64,000 nt of DNA from Methanoculleus thermophilus (GTDB lineage: Archaea; Halobacteriota; Methanomicrobia; Methanomicrobiales; Methanoculleaceae), in NCBI RefSeq assembly GCF_001571405.1, contig NZ_BCNX01000006.1, positions 62,001 through 126,000 of the forward strand, written 5' to 3'. The notes beneath the pieces were generated by a model. The model was given only the letters and a program-made list of their open reading frames with translations. It was not told where the DNA came from and did no database searches. The position numbers were made by a program, and so were the translations under genes. Within the stretch, counting starts at the first letter, position 1, and each line of letters opens with the position of its first letter. Positions 54,418 to 63,664 of the stretch are shown here, piece by piece.

Positions 54418-55112
54418 TGGTGAATGTTGCTGGGCAGCAGATGGAAAGACCCACGGAGTACAGCGCAGTCAACCTGCTGAAGGATGCCGGGGTGGACGCC
54501 GAACGGTGGAACCGGATCCCGGATGAGGCGACGATCAAAAGGACGGTCGAAGCGATTGAAGCACGAAACATCAGGGTGATTATTGTTGATACGGCAGATG
54601 AGGCGCTTCAAGCGGTCATTGACCTGATCCCCGGAGGGGCCGAGGTCATGAACGGCTACTCGACGACCCTGATCGAGATGGGTTTTGACCGGGTCCTTGA
54701 GGAGAACCCGAAAGGGTGGCGGGACTACCATGCGGTCATCACGGCCGAGAACGACACCGAGAAGCGGCACGCACTCCGCCGAAAGAGCGTCGCGGCCGAG
54801 TACTTCCTCTCCGGCGTCCAGGCGATCGCAGAGACCGGGGAATTCGTCGCGTGCGACAAGACCGGGAGCCGGACGGGGGCCTGGCCTCACGCGGCGGCAC
54901 ACCTCGTCCTCGTCTCGGGGGCAAATAAGATCGTGCCGACCCTTGAGGACGCCCTCCGGCGGTGCCGGGAGTACTGCCTGCCGCTTGAGAACCAGCGTGC
55001 GCAGCGTGCCTACGGGATCGGGAGTTATATCGGCAAGTACGTCATCCTCGACCGTGAGGAGACCGACGGGAGAGTCACGCTCATCCTGATCCGCCAGCCG
55101 CTCGGGTACTGA
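54418..55112 (+). CDS. LUD-domain (LutC-like) protein
   Basis: A cytoplasmic protein of 231 aa. The LUD domain (DUF162) is seen in V-M-N-G-Y-S-T-T-L-I-E-M-G-F near 79-92, V-Q-A-I-A-E-T-G-E-F-V-A-C-D near 136-149 and V-S-G-A-N-K-I-V-P near 165-173. Relatives take part in lactate oxidation (LutABC) as accessory proteins. No lutA or lutB neighbour is present here, so another role is likely. Start is ATG 54418 or 54442; the frame extends to 54111 but that text is not protein-like. Confidence 0.8.
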
Positions 55113-55462
55113 AATCCGGCCGTCCTGCCAGGGGAGAGGATCGACGTCCTCATGACAGGCGTTTGCCCGACCACCCTTTTTTGGGTCAACCGCATCCCTC
55201 CCTCTCCTCGTGGTCCTGCAGATCTTCGCGAGAGAAGATTGAGGCGCGCCGGGACTCTGGAGCCGAGCGGTGAAACTTCCAGCCGCCGTTTACTCCCAAA
55301 CTCCCTACGCCCTCACCGGAGATGGCGGACGGCTTTGAGCGGCGGCATCGTGGTGAACGGAGGTGGCCCATCCCTCATCCCGGTCACGCTGGACCCGATG
55401 AGCGGCGGATCTTTTTCATCTTTTCGGGTTTGGTATATCAAAACACGCGTGCCAGTTTGATC
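55113..55462 (+). promoter_or_regulatory. Intergenic region with terminator-like hairpin and mscS promoter
   Basis: 350 bp without a supported gene. ACCC-TTTTTT-GGGT at 55173-55186 could end the LUD transcript. GGTATATCA at 55432-55440 is a TATA box 23-30 nt before ATG 55463; no Shine-Dalgarno sequence follows, so mscS is probably leaderless. Confidence 0.5.
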
Positions 55463-56284
55463 ATGGAGATCGCAGAGATCCTCGACTTCACTGTTCCGCT
55501 CTCCAGTATCACGCTTGAGAGGGTTGTTCTTGCCATACTCGTCGCGATCATCGGATGGATTGTGGTGAAGGTGCTCACGTCCACCTTCACAACAGCGCTC
55601 TCGCGGGCGTCAAACCTCCCCGGCCTGGTCGTCGAGTTCCTGGCCAGGTTCTTCTCGGTCCTGCTCTATGTAATTCTCGCCCTCATCGTCCTTGCGGCGT
55701 TAGGGGTTGACATCTCCTCCATGGTGCTCGGGCTCTCGGCGGTGATCGGGCTGATCCTCGGTTTCGGCCTCCAGGATTCAATCAACAACCTCGCTGCCGG
55801 GGTCTGGCTTGCGGCATTCCGCCCCATCGATAAGGATGAGTTCGTCGAGGTCAAAGGCATATCCGGCAAAGTAGTCTCGGTCGGCATCTTGGCGACCGAA
55901 CTGCTCAAGCCCGACAACACCTACATCACCATCCCGAACTCCCTTGTCTGGGGAAACCCTGTGATCAACTCCTCCAGGATGGAGACCCGCCGCGTCGAGG
56001 TCAAGGTCGGGGTTGCCTATGACAGCGATCTCGATACGGCAATCCGGGTCGCCACCGATCTCGCGGCGGCCCACGAGAAGGTGCTCCCGTCGCCGAAACC
56101 TGCGGTCGTCGTCACAGAACTCGGCGACTCTTCGGTGGTCCTTGCTCTGCGGGCGTGGACGAAGACGTCCGATGTGGGGGGCGTGCAGGGGGACTTAAAC
56201 CGCGGTATCCTCCGGGCGTTTCGAGAGGCCGGCATCGAGATCCCCTTCCCGCAACTGGACGTTCACCTGACGGGGGCAGAATAG
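55463..56284 (+). CDS. MscS-type mechanosensitive channel
   Basis: A 273-aa channel with three membrane segments: about 18-42, 58-80 and 85-115. The pore-lining TM3 is seen in L-S-A-V-I-G-L-I-L-G-F-G-L-Q-D-S-I-N-N-L-A-A-G. A beta domain (V-K-G-I-S-G-K-V-V-S-V-G, I-P-N-S) and an alpha/beta C-terminus follow. It releases solutes on hypo-osmotic shock. The longer frame from 55322 is rejected: the TATA box at 55432 lies inside it and the extra text is not channel-like. Confidence 0.9.
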   Translation: MEIAEILDFTVPLSSITLERVVLAILVAIIGWIVVKVLTSTFTTALSRASNLPGLVVEFLARFFSVLLYVILALIVLAALGVDISSMVLGLSAVIGLILGFGLQDSINNLAAGVWLAAFRPIDKDEFVEVKGISGKVVSVGILATELLKPDNTYITIPNSLVWGNPVINSSRMETRRVEVKVGVAYDSDLDTAIRVATDLAAAHEKVLPSPKPAVVVTELGDSSVVLALRAWTKTSDVGGVQGDLNRGILRAFREAGIEIPFPQLDVHLTGAE

Positions 56285-56299
56285 GCCCTCCTTTCCCCC

Positions 56300-57766
56300 T
56301 CACCGGGTGCGTGCGAAGTCGATGAAACCGTTGTAGGGGTCGGTCGAAAGCAGGCGGACCAGGATCCTCTGCCCGACCCTGAGCCCCTGCTCGCCGAGGA
56401 CCACTTTTCCCTCGGCCGGCGGGTCGATCAGCCGAACGTAGGTTCCTTTCTCCGAAGCCCCGGTGACGAACGCCTCAAACGTCTCCCCGATCCTCTCCCG
56501 GAGGAGGACTGCGGCCGCAGCCTTCCGGACGAAGCGTTCGACCTTCTGCGATGCCTTATCCCGGTCGGTGAGGTGGAGGGCGAGGTCGTCGAGTTCTTCA
56601 CCGGTATACGGGCATTCATCCCCCTCGATGACCGATTTGATCAGCCGCTGGATGATGATGTCGACGTAGCGCCGGTTCGGGGCGGTGCCGTGGGTGTAGT
56701 CGGTGACGGCGAGGGCGAAGTGGCCGATCGGTTGGTCGCCGGGCCGGAACGCGACGTACTCCCCTGCCCCCATAAGTTTCACGACCGTAAGAGAGAGGTC
56801 CGGAAAGCGGTCGGGGTCGGCTGTTTTCTGCCGGAGAAGGAACCTGGTGAGCGCTCGAGCGTCCGGCTCAGCCGGCAGGGCCTCACCGCGATCCGCCGCT
56901 TCCCGGACGATCCCGTCCCAGTTCTTCGGTGTGCGGACGACCCGGTGGATCATGGGTAGACCGGCACCGTTCAGGAATGCGGTTATGGTGCCGTTTGCCG
57001 CGACCATGAACTCCTCGATGAGGCACCGGGCAAGGTTCTGCTCCTGGACGACAAGCCCCCGGACCTGGCCGTCCACCACGAGCGGTTCTGCCTCGATTGT
57101 CTCGAGGGCGAGCGCCCCCCTCTCCGTCCGGCGCCTCCTCATCCGTACCGCAGCCTCGTGCTGGAGGAGGATCTGCTCTTCGAGGCCCGGCGTCTCTGCG
57201 ACTGTGCTGGGGACGGGCCCCTTCCCTTCCAGCCAGTCGCCGACCTCTTCGTAGACGAGCTTTGCGTGGTTTGCGACGATCGCCCGGTAGATCTCGCCGG
57301 GTCTCGTGCTCCCGTCGGGGAGGACGGTATACTCGATGACGATCGCCAGTCTCTCCCGGCCGGGGAGGAGCGAGGTGAGGTCGGCCGAGAACCGGTCGGG
57401 GAGCATGGGGAACGTCGTCACACCGGTGTAGACCGATGTCCCGTTGTGGGCGGCGTGCCGGTCGGTCGCCGAGTCTTTCGGGACGCGGGAGTCGACGTCG
57501 GCGATCGCGACCCGGACGTGGATCTCCCCACCCTGCCCCTCCTCGCAGACCTCGATCTGGTCAAGGTCCATGGAGTCGTGGTTGTCGATCGAGGACCAGA
57601 GGAGCGAGCGGAGATCCCGGAGATTGCCGCCCGGGTCAAAAGGCGCTTTTTCGCTAAGAGCGGAAACTTCCCGGAGGACAGCCGGCGGGAATGCCGGGGC
57701 AAAGCCGTACTGCTGCATCGCCGTCCACGCGATGCCCTTGAGATTGACGGGGGGCTGGTCCTGCAT
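56300..57766 (-). CDS. RNase II/R-family exoribonuclease (RNB domain)
   Basis: A 488-aa 3'-5' exoribonuclease. The RNB signature is S-I-D-N-H-D-S-M-D-L-D-Q near 60-71, with the four Asp residues at usual spacing. V-A-D-V-D-S-R and the later H-F-A-L-A-V-T-D-Y-T-H-G-T-A-P-N-R-R-Y-V-D motif support it. An S1-like beta domain ends the protein (about 425-488). The N-terminal cold-shock domains of bacterial RNase II/R are absent. ATG 57766 is chosen: a minus-strand TATA (CCTATATATGCC, 57788-57799) lies 22-33 nt upstream. Confidence 0.87.
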   Translation of the reverse strand: MQDQPPVNLKGIAWTAMQQYGFAPAFPPAVLREVSALSEKAPFDPGGNLRDLRSLLWSSIDNHDSMDLDQIEVCEEGQGGEIHVRVAIADVDSRVPKDSATDRHAAHNGTSVYTGVTTFPMLPDRFSADLTSLLPGRERLAIVIEYTVLPDGSTRPGEIYRAIVANHAKLVYEEVGDWLEGKGPVPSTVAETPGLEEQILLQHEAAVRMRRRRTERGALALETIEAEPLVVDGQVRGLVVQEQNLARCLIEEFMVAANGTITAFLNGAGLPMIHRVVRTPKNWDGIVREAADRGEALPAEPDARALTRFLLRQKTADPDRFPDLSLTVVKLMGAGEYVAFRPGDQPIGHFALAVTDYTHGTAPNRRYVDIIIQRLIKSVIEGDECPYTGEELDDLALHLTDRDKASQKVERFVRKAAAAVLLRERIGETFEAFVTGASEKGTYVRLIDPPAEGKVVLGEQGLRVGQRILVRLLSTDPYNGFIDFARTR

Positions 57767-57815
57767 CGTGTGAAGATCTCTTTTATGGCATATATAGGAG
57801 ATGAAGTGCGCCCGG

Positions 57816-58655
57816 TCACCCCACCTCTTTCTCCCACCAGACCGCCGCGGTCGGCCGGACGGTCCTCTCGACGTACTTCCCGGACTCGGTCCGGCGAAGC
57901 GTTCGGCCAAAGTGGTCCACGACCACCGAGAGGTCCTCCATCCCTGGGTTGTGCATCGCCGCCCAGGTCCGGGCGGCCTCTTCGACGGAGTCGTAGACCG
58001 CATCCCAGACGGCGTGATAGATCCGGACGTTCGGGTAGATCCCGGCGTCGTGGAGGATGTTGACGAGGTAGATATAGTCCGGGTAGCCCCGTCCGGCAGC
58101 CGCCTCCTCCCCAAAGACCGCTCGATAGAGCGCCATCTCCTCGGGGCCCCGCCACTCGCCTGCGTGCCAGAAGAGGTAGACCGCCCGGCGGGCCGCAGCG
58201 TCGAGTTTTTCCAGAGCTGCTGCAAGATCGTAGAACCCGAGTGAGAACGCCGCAATGACGACGTCGTGCGGCTCGACGTCCCTCCCGATCACGGTCTCCT
58301 CCCAGCGCATCGTGACCGTGGAGTAGTTTGTAAGCCCCTCCGCCGCCATCCGCTCCCGGAGGATGGAGAGCATCCCCTCCGAGGGGTCGAGTGCCGTAAC
58401 ATGGGCGGCGGTCCGGGCGATCGGCACGGCAAGCCTCCCGGTTCCTGCGCCCACATCGAGTACGGTCTCGCCCGGCCGCACCCGAAGGATCGCGAGTTCC
58501 TGCTTGGTCGCCTCTTTCTCGTCGCGGCTGACCCTTTGGTAGGATGCGGCGCGCCTGTCCCAGTGGGCTGCGGGATCGCGCCCTTTCTCGACGCGTTCGG
58601 GCGAGCTTGAGTATATTGCCTTCCAGAGCTCGTTCCAGTCGATGATCCGATGCAT
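57816..58655 (-). CDS. Class I SAM-dependent methyltransferase
   Basis: A 279-aa Rossmann-fold methyltransferase. Motif I is V-L-D-V-G-A-G-T-G-R-L near 65-75; the acidic residue of motif II is in A-L-D-P-S near 89-93; the post-motif V-V-I-A-A-F-S-L-G-F is near 131-140. The N-terminal 50 residues and a Tyr/Trp-rich C-terminal half are probably for substrate binding. Substrate unknown. It lies 50 bp upstream of the RNase gene on the same strand but that gene has its own TATA box. Confidence 0.83.
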   Translation of the reverse strand: MHRIIDWNELWKAIYSSSPERVEKGRDPAAHWDRRAASYQRVSRDEKEATKQELAILRVRPGETVLDVGAGTGRLAVPIARTAAHVTALDPSEGMLSILRERMAAEGLTNYSTVTMRWEETVIGRDVEPHDVVIAAFSLGFYDLAAALEKLDAAARRAVYLFWHAGEWRGPEEMALYRAVFGEEAAAGRGYPDYIYLVNILHDAGIYPNVRIYHAVWDAVYDSVEEAARTWAAMHNPGMEDLSVVVDHFGRTLRRTESGKYVERTVRPTAAVWWEKEVG

Positions 58656-58807
58656 GAATGTTCACTCTCCCCGGAGCGGCATAAACACTCGGGATCTGTC
58701 CCTCTCTGGCCACAGAGCAGCCCCCGTACCGGGCTGATGCCGGCCGATCATCCTGGCGGGAGTAGCCTTATGTAGGGTGAACCGCTCCTTGCAGGACAGT
58801 GGTGCCG

Positions 58808-59560
58808 ATGAAGACTGCCAGAAGAACGAGGTCTGTGGAGCTCTTCTTCCTGCTGGTCTTTCTGCTCTCCCTTCCCGTATACCTGCTCCGTCTCGTTCCT
58901 CCGTACAGCCTTCTCATGGTCTTTAATCCCTTCATCGCGGCCTCGATCCTCACCAGCCGGGAGGAGGGGTTGAGCGGTGTGCGGCGCCTGTGGAAGAGAA
59001 CCTTTGATTACAGAAGGATCCGGCGAAAGGTCTGGTACATCCCCATCCTTCTCCTGATGCCGGCAGCGATGGCCCTGCAGTATGGGTTGATGAGACTGAT
59101 GGGCGAATCCATCCCCCGTCTGCAGTTTCCGCTCCTGATGATACCCGTCTATTTTGTGGCCTTCTTCATCCTCGCGATCGGTGAAGAGGTGGGCTGGTCG
59201 GGATACGCCCTCGATCCGCTGCAGGAGCGGTGGGGTGCTCTCCCTGCGGGCGTCATCCTCGGGGCGGTCTGGGCCCTGTGGCACCTCGTACCCTACGCCC
59301 TCCTGCATCCGCCCCTCTGGGTGGCGGGCCAGTGCCTTGCGACGGTGATGGCACGCGTCCTCATGGTCTGGATCTACAATAACACCGGGGGAAGCGTCTT
59401 TGGCATGATCCTCTTCCATGCCATGATCAACATGGGTTCGGTTCCCGACTACGGCTTCCGGTATGATCCCGTCCTGGTCGGCCCCATCCTGGCTCTCATG
59501 GCCGCGGTTGTGGTCTTCCTGTGGGGTCCAGAGACCCTGGCCCGTTATTGGTATGGCTGA
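58808..59560 (+). CDS. CPBP-family intramembrane protease
   Basis: A 250-aa membrane protein with about seven hydrophobic segments and the Abi/CAAX protease motifs: G-E-E-V-G-W-S-G near 133-140, W-H-L-V-P-Y near 158-163, and F-H-A-M-I-N near 201-206. The usual E-E-x3-R has Trp in place of Arg, as in one known subgroup. Members cleave CAAX-type or bacteriocin-like substrates in the membrane; the archaeal target is unknown. ATG 58808 is taken over the GTGs at 58799 and 58802. Confidence 0.82.
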   Translation: MKTARRTRSVELFFLLVFLLSLPVYLLRLVPPYSLLMVFNPFIAASILTSREEGLSGVRRLWKRTFDYRRIRRKVWYIPILLLMPAAMALQYGLMRLMGESIPRLQFPLLMIPVYFVAFFILAIGEEVGWSGYALDPLQERWGALPAGVILGAVWALWHLVPYALLHPPLWVAGQCLATVMARVLMVWIYNNTGGSVFGMILFHAMINMGSVPDYGFRYDPVLVGPILALMAAVVVFLWGPETLARYWYG

Positions 59561-59661
59561 GCTGACCCGTGGAGTAAGTAATATCCACCGGCACCCGGAA
59601 TCGGTTACCTCGCCTTCTCGGCATTGCGCCTGGCGGGATGGGTCTAGGGTTGAACGGGGTG

Positions 59662-60351
59662 CTATCTCTCCTCGAAACGCTTTTTAACGGCCGCCAGCTC
59701 CTTGGTGCTCAGCATGCTCTCTGTAAGTGCATAGAGCATTTCCCTCGCTTCTTTCGGGGCGCCCTCCGCTCGTTCAAAGACTGTGCGGAGCTCGTCAGGA
59801 TCGTATGCCGGGACCATGATCTTGAGCAGATATCCGGCATCTTCTGGAGTGATATCCCGCATGCCGCTCAGGTAGCCACCGAGAGCTCCCAGCAGTTCGT
59901 CCTCGGTGGCCAGCCTCCACAACGCGGGCTGAATATCCTCTTCCTCTCTATCGAGGTGGGCGAGATACCCTGCGATGAACCTGTTCAAGGCCCGGTAGTG
60001 CTCTAGACCTATCTCCCCAAGCCTCTCGAAGTCTTCAGGCAGGGCCCTGATCTCCTCTAAATGATTTATCAGGTTCTCGAACTGCTCGGAATGCAGGCGG
60101 TGCTCTTCCTCCAGATCTCTCGCCCCTCCTGGAATCCGCCTCGACAAAAGGGGGTGGATGAACGTCTCTTCAGCCTCTATATGGATCCGGAGTTGCTCTC
60201 GAAACGCCGCAAGGAGGTCGTTGAGCCTCTCCAATGAACTCTCCTCGCTATAATCGGTCCTCCCGGCTTGAATTGCCATCGTGTAGAGAGCATAGCGGTG
60301 GGCTTTGTGAATTGATGTGTACAGGTCGGTCTGCCGGACCATTTTTGCCAC
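59662..60351 (-). CDS. Hemerythrin-like HHE-domain protein
   Basis: A 229-aa all-helical protein. It has I-H-K-A-H-R-Y near the N-terminus, H-I-E-A-E-E-T-F-I-H-P-L near 64-75, E-E-E-H-R-L-H-S-E-Q near 87-96, and H-L-D-R-E-E-E-D-I near 135-143: His/Glu pairs able to hold a di-iron site. Such proteins bind oxygen or nitric oxide or sense redox state. GTG 60351 is preferred: GGAGGT lies 9 nt upstream (60361-60366), while ATG 60342 is further away. The longer frame to 60459 crosses that site. Confidence 0.82.
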   Translation of the reverse strand: MAKMVRQTDLYTSIHKAHRYALYTMAIQAGRTDYSEESSLERLNDLLAAFREQLRIHIEAEETFIHPLLSRRIPGGARDLEEEHRLHSEQFENLINHLEEIRALPEDFERLGEIGLEHYRALNRFIAGYLAHLDREEEDIQPALWRLATEDELLGALGGYLSGMRDITPEDAGYLLKIMVPAYDPDELRTVFERAEGAPKEAREMLYALTESMLSTKELAAVKKRFEER

Positions 60352-60459
60352 CCCGGGGTGACCTCCCTTGAGTGCATACGCCTTAAAACCATGGGTTCGG
60401 CATCCGTCTGCGTATGCCGTCACCAAATTGGAGAAAAAGAGATTGACTCTCCCCGCCAC

Positions 60460-61824
60460 TCAGTTCCTGAAGCTATGAACCGGTGCGGGGATCCGTCCGC
60501 CGCGGTTGATGAAGTCGGCGCAGCCGAACCTGTTCACCGGCTGGATCGGTGCGCGGCCGAGAAGCCCCCCGAACTCGACGATATCGCCGACATTCTTCCC
60601 GATCACCGGGATCAGCCTGACAGCAGTGGTTTTATTGTTGATCATCCCGATCGCGGCCTCGTCCGCGATGATCCCGGATATCGTCGAGGCAGGTGTGTCG
60701 CCCGGGATCGCGATCATATCGAGGCCGACCGAGCATACGCAGGTCATCGCCTCGAGTTTCTCGAGCGTGAGGGCGCCTCGGTTCACCGCATCGATCATCC
60801 CCTGGTCCTCGCTGACCGGGATGAACGCACCCGAGAGTCCGCCGACAAAGGAACTTGCCATGATCCCGCCCTTCTTCACCTGGTCGGTCAGGAGGGCAAG
60901 CGCGGCCGTCGTCCCCGGTGCACCGGCCGATTCAAGCCCCATCTCCTCGAGGATCCCGGCGACGCTGTCCCCGACGGAGGGTGTCGGAGCGAGGGAGAGG
61001 TCGACGATCCCGAACGGGATCCCGAGCCGCCTCGAGGCCTCCAGGGCGACGAGCTGCCCGGCGCGGGTGACCTTGAAGGCCGTCTTCTTGACAGTCTCGC
61101 AGAGGACCTCGAAGTTTTCTCCCCGGACGCTCTCGAGCGCGTGCTTGATGACCCCCGGGCCGCTCACGCCGACGTTGATGACCGCGTCCGCCTCGGAGAC
61201 CCCGTGAAACGCTCCCGCCATGAACGGGTTGTCGTCGGGGGCGTTGCAGAAGACGACCAGTTTCGTGCAGCCGATGGAGTTCTGCTCCTTCGTCGCCTCG
61301 GCCGTCTCCCGCACGATCTCCCCCATCAGTTTCACGGCGTCCATGTTGATCCCGGTCTTTGTCGAGCCGACGTTGACCGAGCTGCAGACCCTCTCGGTCG
61401 AGGCGAGGGCTGCCGGGATCGAGCGGATGAGGGCTTCATCGATCGGGGTCATGCCCTTCGAGACGATCGCCGAGTAACCCCCTATGAAGTTCACCCCTGT
61501 GTCCCGTGCAGCCCGATCGAGCGTCTTTGCGACCTCTACAAAGTCTTCCTGAGTCTCGCAGGCCCGCCCGCAGACCAGTGCGATGGGGGTCACGGCGATC
61601 CGCTTGTTCACGATCGGGATCCCGTACTCGATCTCGATCTCCCTCCCGGTCGAGACGAGGTCTCTTGCCAGCCGGGTGATCTTTTCGTATATATTCTGGT
61701 TTAGGGTGTCGAGATCGGCGTCGCAGCAGTCGAGGAGGCTGATGCCGAGCGTGATCGTCCGGACATCGAGCTTCTCCTGCTCGATCATCTGATTTGTCTC
61801 GTTCACCTCAAAGAACGTGACCAT
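60460..61824 (-). CDS. PFL-family protein (UPF0210/DUF711)
   Basis: A 454-aa protein of the pyruvate-formate-lyase-like UPF0210 family. It has [10 protein letters not shown] near 25-34, the long glycine-rich core ([17 protein letters not shown]) and the C-terminal [13 protein letters not shown] near 368-380. The enzymatic role is unknown; no glycyl-radical motif is evident. It is paired with an ACT-domain gene 9 nt upstream, an arrangement conserved in many bacteria and archaea, which suggests ligand-controlled activity. Confidence 0.88.
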   Translation of the reverse strand: MVTFFEVNETNQMIEQEKLDVRTITLGISLLDCCDADLDTLNQNIYEKITRLARDLVSTGREIEIEYGIPIVNKRIAVTPIALVCGRACETQEDFVEVAKTLDRAARDTGVNFIGGYSAIVSKGMTPIDEALIRSIPAALASTERVCSSVNVGSTKTGINMDAVKLMGEIVRETAEATKEQNSIGCTKLVVFCNAPDDNPFMAGAFHGVSEADAVINVGVSGPGVIKHALESVRGENFEVLCETVKKTAFKVTRAGQLVALEASRRLGIPFGIVDLSLAPTPSVGDSVAGILEEMGLESAGAPGTTAALALLTDQVKKGGIMASSFVGGLSGAFIPVSEDQGMIDAVNRGALTLEKLEAMTCVCSVGLDMIAIPGDTPASTISGIIADEAAIGMINNKTTAVRLIPVIGKNVGDIVEFGGLLGRAPIQPVNRFGCADFINRGGRIPAPVHSFRN

Positions 61825-61833
61825 GGCGATACC

Positions 61834-62106
61834 TCAGATTCGGTGCATTTTCGTAAAGATCTCTTCCCGCTGGCACCGGATCTTGACCCCGATCGCATCG
61901 CCGAGTTCTTCGAGTTCGGTCACCATCTCGGCGTACGGTTTTGACGACCTGCTTGTATCGACGATCATCATCATATTGAAGTAGCCCTGGACGATCGTCT
62001 GCGAAATATCTTCGACATTGACCTGGTTATCGGCGAGGTAGGTGCAGACCTTCGCGATGATCCCGATGGCGTCCTTTCCGACGACAGTAATGATAGTCTT
62101 ACTCAT
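61834..62106 (-). CDS. ACT-domain regulatory protein (UPF0237)
   Basis: A 90-aa protein that is essentially one ACT domain: T-V-V-G-K-D-A-I-G-I-I-A-K-V near 7-20, and the helix-strand pair Y-L-A-D-N-Q-V-N-V-E-D-I. ACT domains bind amino acids and regulate a partner. The 9 nt gap to the PFL-family gene points to that protein as the partner. Complete, no anomaly. Confidence 0.88.
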   Translation of the reverse strand: MSKTIITVVGKDAIGIIAKVCTYLADNQVNVEDISQTIVQGYFNMMMIVDTSRSSKPYAEMVTELEELGDAIGVKIRCQREEIFTKMHRI

Positions 62107-62174
62107 GCTCTTGCCCTGTTATGGTATTGGCTCTCCCCAGGGATTAATCCAGTTCTAACAATATGGAAGGAACT

Positions 62175-62225
62175 GGTCGGCCCTCCCTGAAACTGAGGAG
62201 GTATGGTTACTCCTTTGGGCCGACC
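62175..62225 (+). ncRNA. Nested inverted repeats upstream of ubiA-like gene
   Basis: GGTCGGCCC (62175-62183) and GGGCCGACC (62217-62225) are perfect 9-bp arms. Between them AGGAG(G)TA and TACTCCT can form a second stem with a 4 nt loop and one bulge. The element lies in the 231 bp gap between divergent genes, about 113 nt before ATG 62338. It could be a leader structure or a small RNA; transcription is not shown. Confidence 0.4.
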
Positions 62226-62337
62226 ACTCCTCGCATCCGAGATCATCACCTGACCGCCTGGGATTGCAGTTGCCATTTTGGGCCCCCCGATCCCCGGAGA
62301 ATAGTCCAAATACGTTTGCAGCGGATCAGTATCTCGT

Positions 62338-63207
62338 ATGGTATCCGGCATCGGAATAAAGGCGCGGGCATTTGCCGAACTGATACGGCTTGACCTGGCC
62401 TTTGGTGCCGGTTTCTTCCTCGTGGCCGGACTGGTCCTTGCCCTTGGAATGATGCCCCCGCCGGAGATGGCCCTTGCCGGTTTTATCATGCTCTTTTGCA
62501 TTTCAGGGGCAGCAAATATCTCAAACGATTATTTCGACCGGGAAGTCGACCGGATCAATCGGCGAGACCGCCCTCTTCCCTCGGGGAGGGTGACCACACA
62601 CGAACTCTGGGGCCTGTTCTCTATCTCCACCCTCTTTGGGCTTGTTGCCACTGCATTCTTCGGTCTTTCAGTGCTGGCTCTTGTCATTCTCCTCTGGTTT
62701 GTTTCGCTACTCTACAATGTCAAAATAAAGGATTACGGCCTCGCAGGCAACCTTGTCGTCGCATTCTGCGTCGGCATGACCATCGTTACCGGGGGGATAA
62801 CGGTAGGGGCGGTGAGCGGCCCCGTGCTGCTCTTTGGGGTCCTGGCATTCATCTTCGACCTCGGCGAGGAGATCGCGTCCGATGCCATGGATCTTGAAGG
62901 AGATAGCCTGCAAGCCTCGCAGAGCCTTGCGAAGACAAGGGGCAGGAAGTTCGCGCTCCGGACCGCAGGCATCCTTTTTGCAACGTTCTTTCTGCTGACC
63001 CTGGTTCCTTTCTTCACCGGCTGGTTCGGGTACGGGTACCTGCTCCTTGCCGTCATCCTGGATCTCTGGATGATCCGGTGCACCGTCCGTCTTCTCACGG
63101 ACCGTTCAATCGAAGAGGGCCGTATGCAGGTCCGGCGGCTCTATCTCTCGTGGGGAGCCTTCGTGATTGCGCTGGTTATTTACCGGATCCTTATAGGGCC
63201 CTCCTGA
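62338..63207 (+). CDS. UbiA-family prenyltransferase
   Basis: A 289-aa membrane protein with eight or so hydrophobic segments and both Asp-rich motifs: N63-D-Y-F-D-R-E-V-D71 and D-L-G-E-E-I-A-S-D-A-M-D near 177-188. In archaea close relatives transfer the second geranylgeranyl group to make DGGGP, a core lipid precursor; others make heme or quinone-like products. Sequence alone cannot pick between these. ATG 62338 is the natural start; no Shine-Dalgarno sequence is evident. Confidence 0.82.
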   Translation: MVSGIGIKARAFAELIRLDLAFGAGFFLVAGLVLALGMMPPPEMALAGFIMLFCISGAANISNDYFDREVDRINRRDRPLPSGRVTTHELWGLFSISTLFGLVATAFFGLSVLALVILLWFVSLLYNVKIKDYGLAGNLVVAFCVGMTIVTGGITVGAVSGPVLLFGVLAFIFDLGEEIASDAMDLEGDSLQASQSLAKTRGRKFALRTAGILFATFFLLTLVPFFTGWFGYGYLLLAVILDLWMIRCTVRLLTDRSIEEGRMQVRRLYLSWGAFVIALVIYRILIGPS

Positions 63208-63343
63208 GAGCCTCCGGAACTGACAGCAACCCGGGCTGCAAACTTAGCCGAACGCGGGCTCCTGCTCTTTGAGTTGACCAGCTCGTCTGCGGCGAACGCG
63301 TGTGCGGCCGTGCCGGGGCCGAACGCCGCTGGTGTCCCTCCCC

Positions 63344-63556
63344 CTAAACGCATCTCGTTTTGCTGCCGATGACGGCGAGAGCCGGTTGTGTGATGCGCTC
63401 TGCCTCAGCCTCGCCAAACCTCCATTCCAGCAGTGCCTGCACTTCCAGCTCGAACGAGGTCCCGGCATCGATAATCGCCTGTTCGAACATTCCAGGCGCC
63501 ACCCTGTCGAGCAGAGGGCGATACCCGGCTCCAAAGCGTGCGAACGTATCCGGCAT
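63344..63556 (-). pseudogene. Alpha/beta-hydrolase fragment
   Basis: 70 codons reading V-A-P-G-M-F-E-Q-A-I-I-D-A-G...F-E-L-E-V-Q-A-L-L-E-W-R-F-G...R-I-T-Q-P-A-L-A-V-I-G-S-K, which matches the segment before the catalytic Asp in alpha/beta hydrolases. It stops just after that strand; the nucleophile half before and the catalytic Asp/His half after are missing. Probably a decayed gene, with no function expected. GAGG directly precedes ATG 63556, so translation is conceivable. Confidence 0.55.
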
Positions 63557-63613
63557 CCTCTATGTTTGGGTCAGAGGACTGGATTTATGCAACACGGCAC
63601 CGCCTCAGATAGG

Positions 63614-63654
63614 CATAAATATCCGGCGTGTTATGGGCACGCTCTCAAAGGAGG
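63614..63654 (+). promoter_or_regulatory. Promoter and strong ribosome binding site
   Basis: CATAAATAT (63614-63622) is a TATA candidate, and AAAGGAGG (63647-63654) is a very strong Shine-Dalgarno sequence 10 nt before GTG 63665. Together they fix the start of the gene at the window edge. Confidence 0.6.
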
Positions 63655-63664
63655 GGATCACGCT

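Noticed and set aside
57767-58255. N-terminal extension of the RNase II-type gene giving 651 codons
   Set aside because: The added text is R/S/T-rich, runs through the TATA box at 57788-57799 and lies in another frame of the methyltransferase gene.
58805-59419. Minus-strand frame opposite the CPBP protease gene
   Set aside because: Histidine- and proline-rich text without motif; the plus strand has membrane helices and protease motifs.
60358-61704. Plus-strand frame of 448 codons opposite the PFL-family gene
   Set aside because: Antisense shadow; D/R/P-rich text, no start signals.
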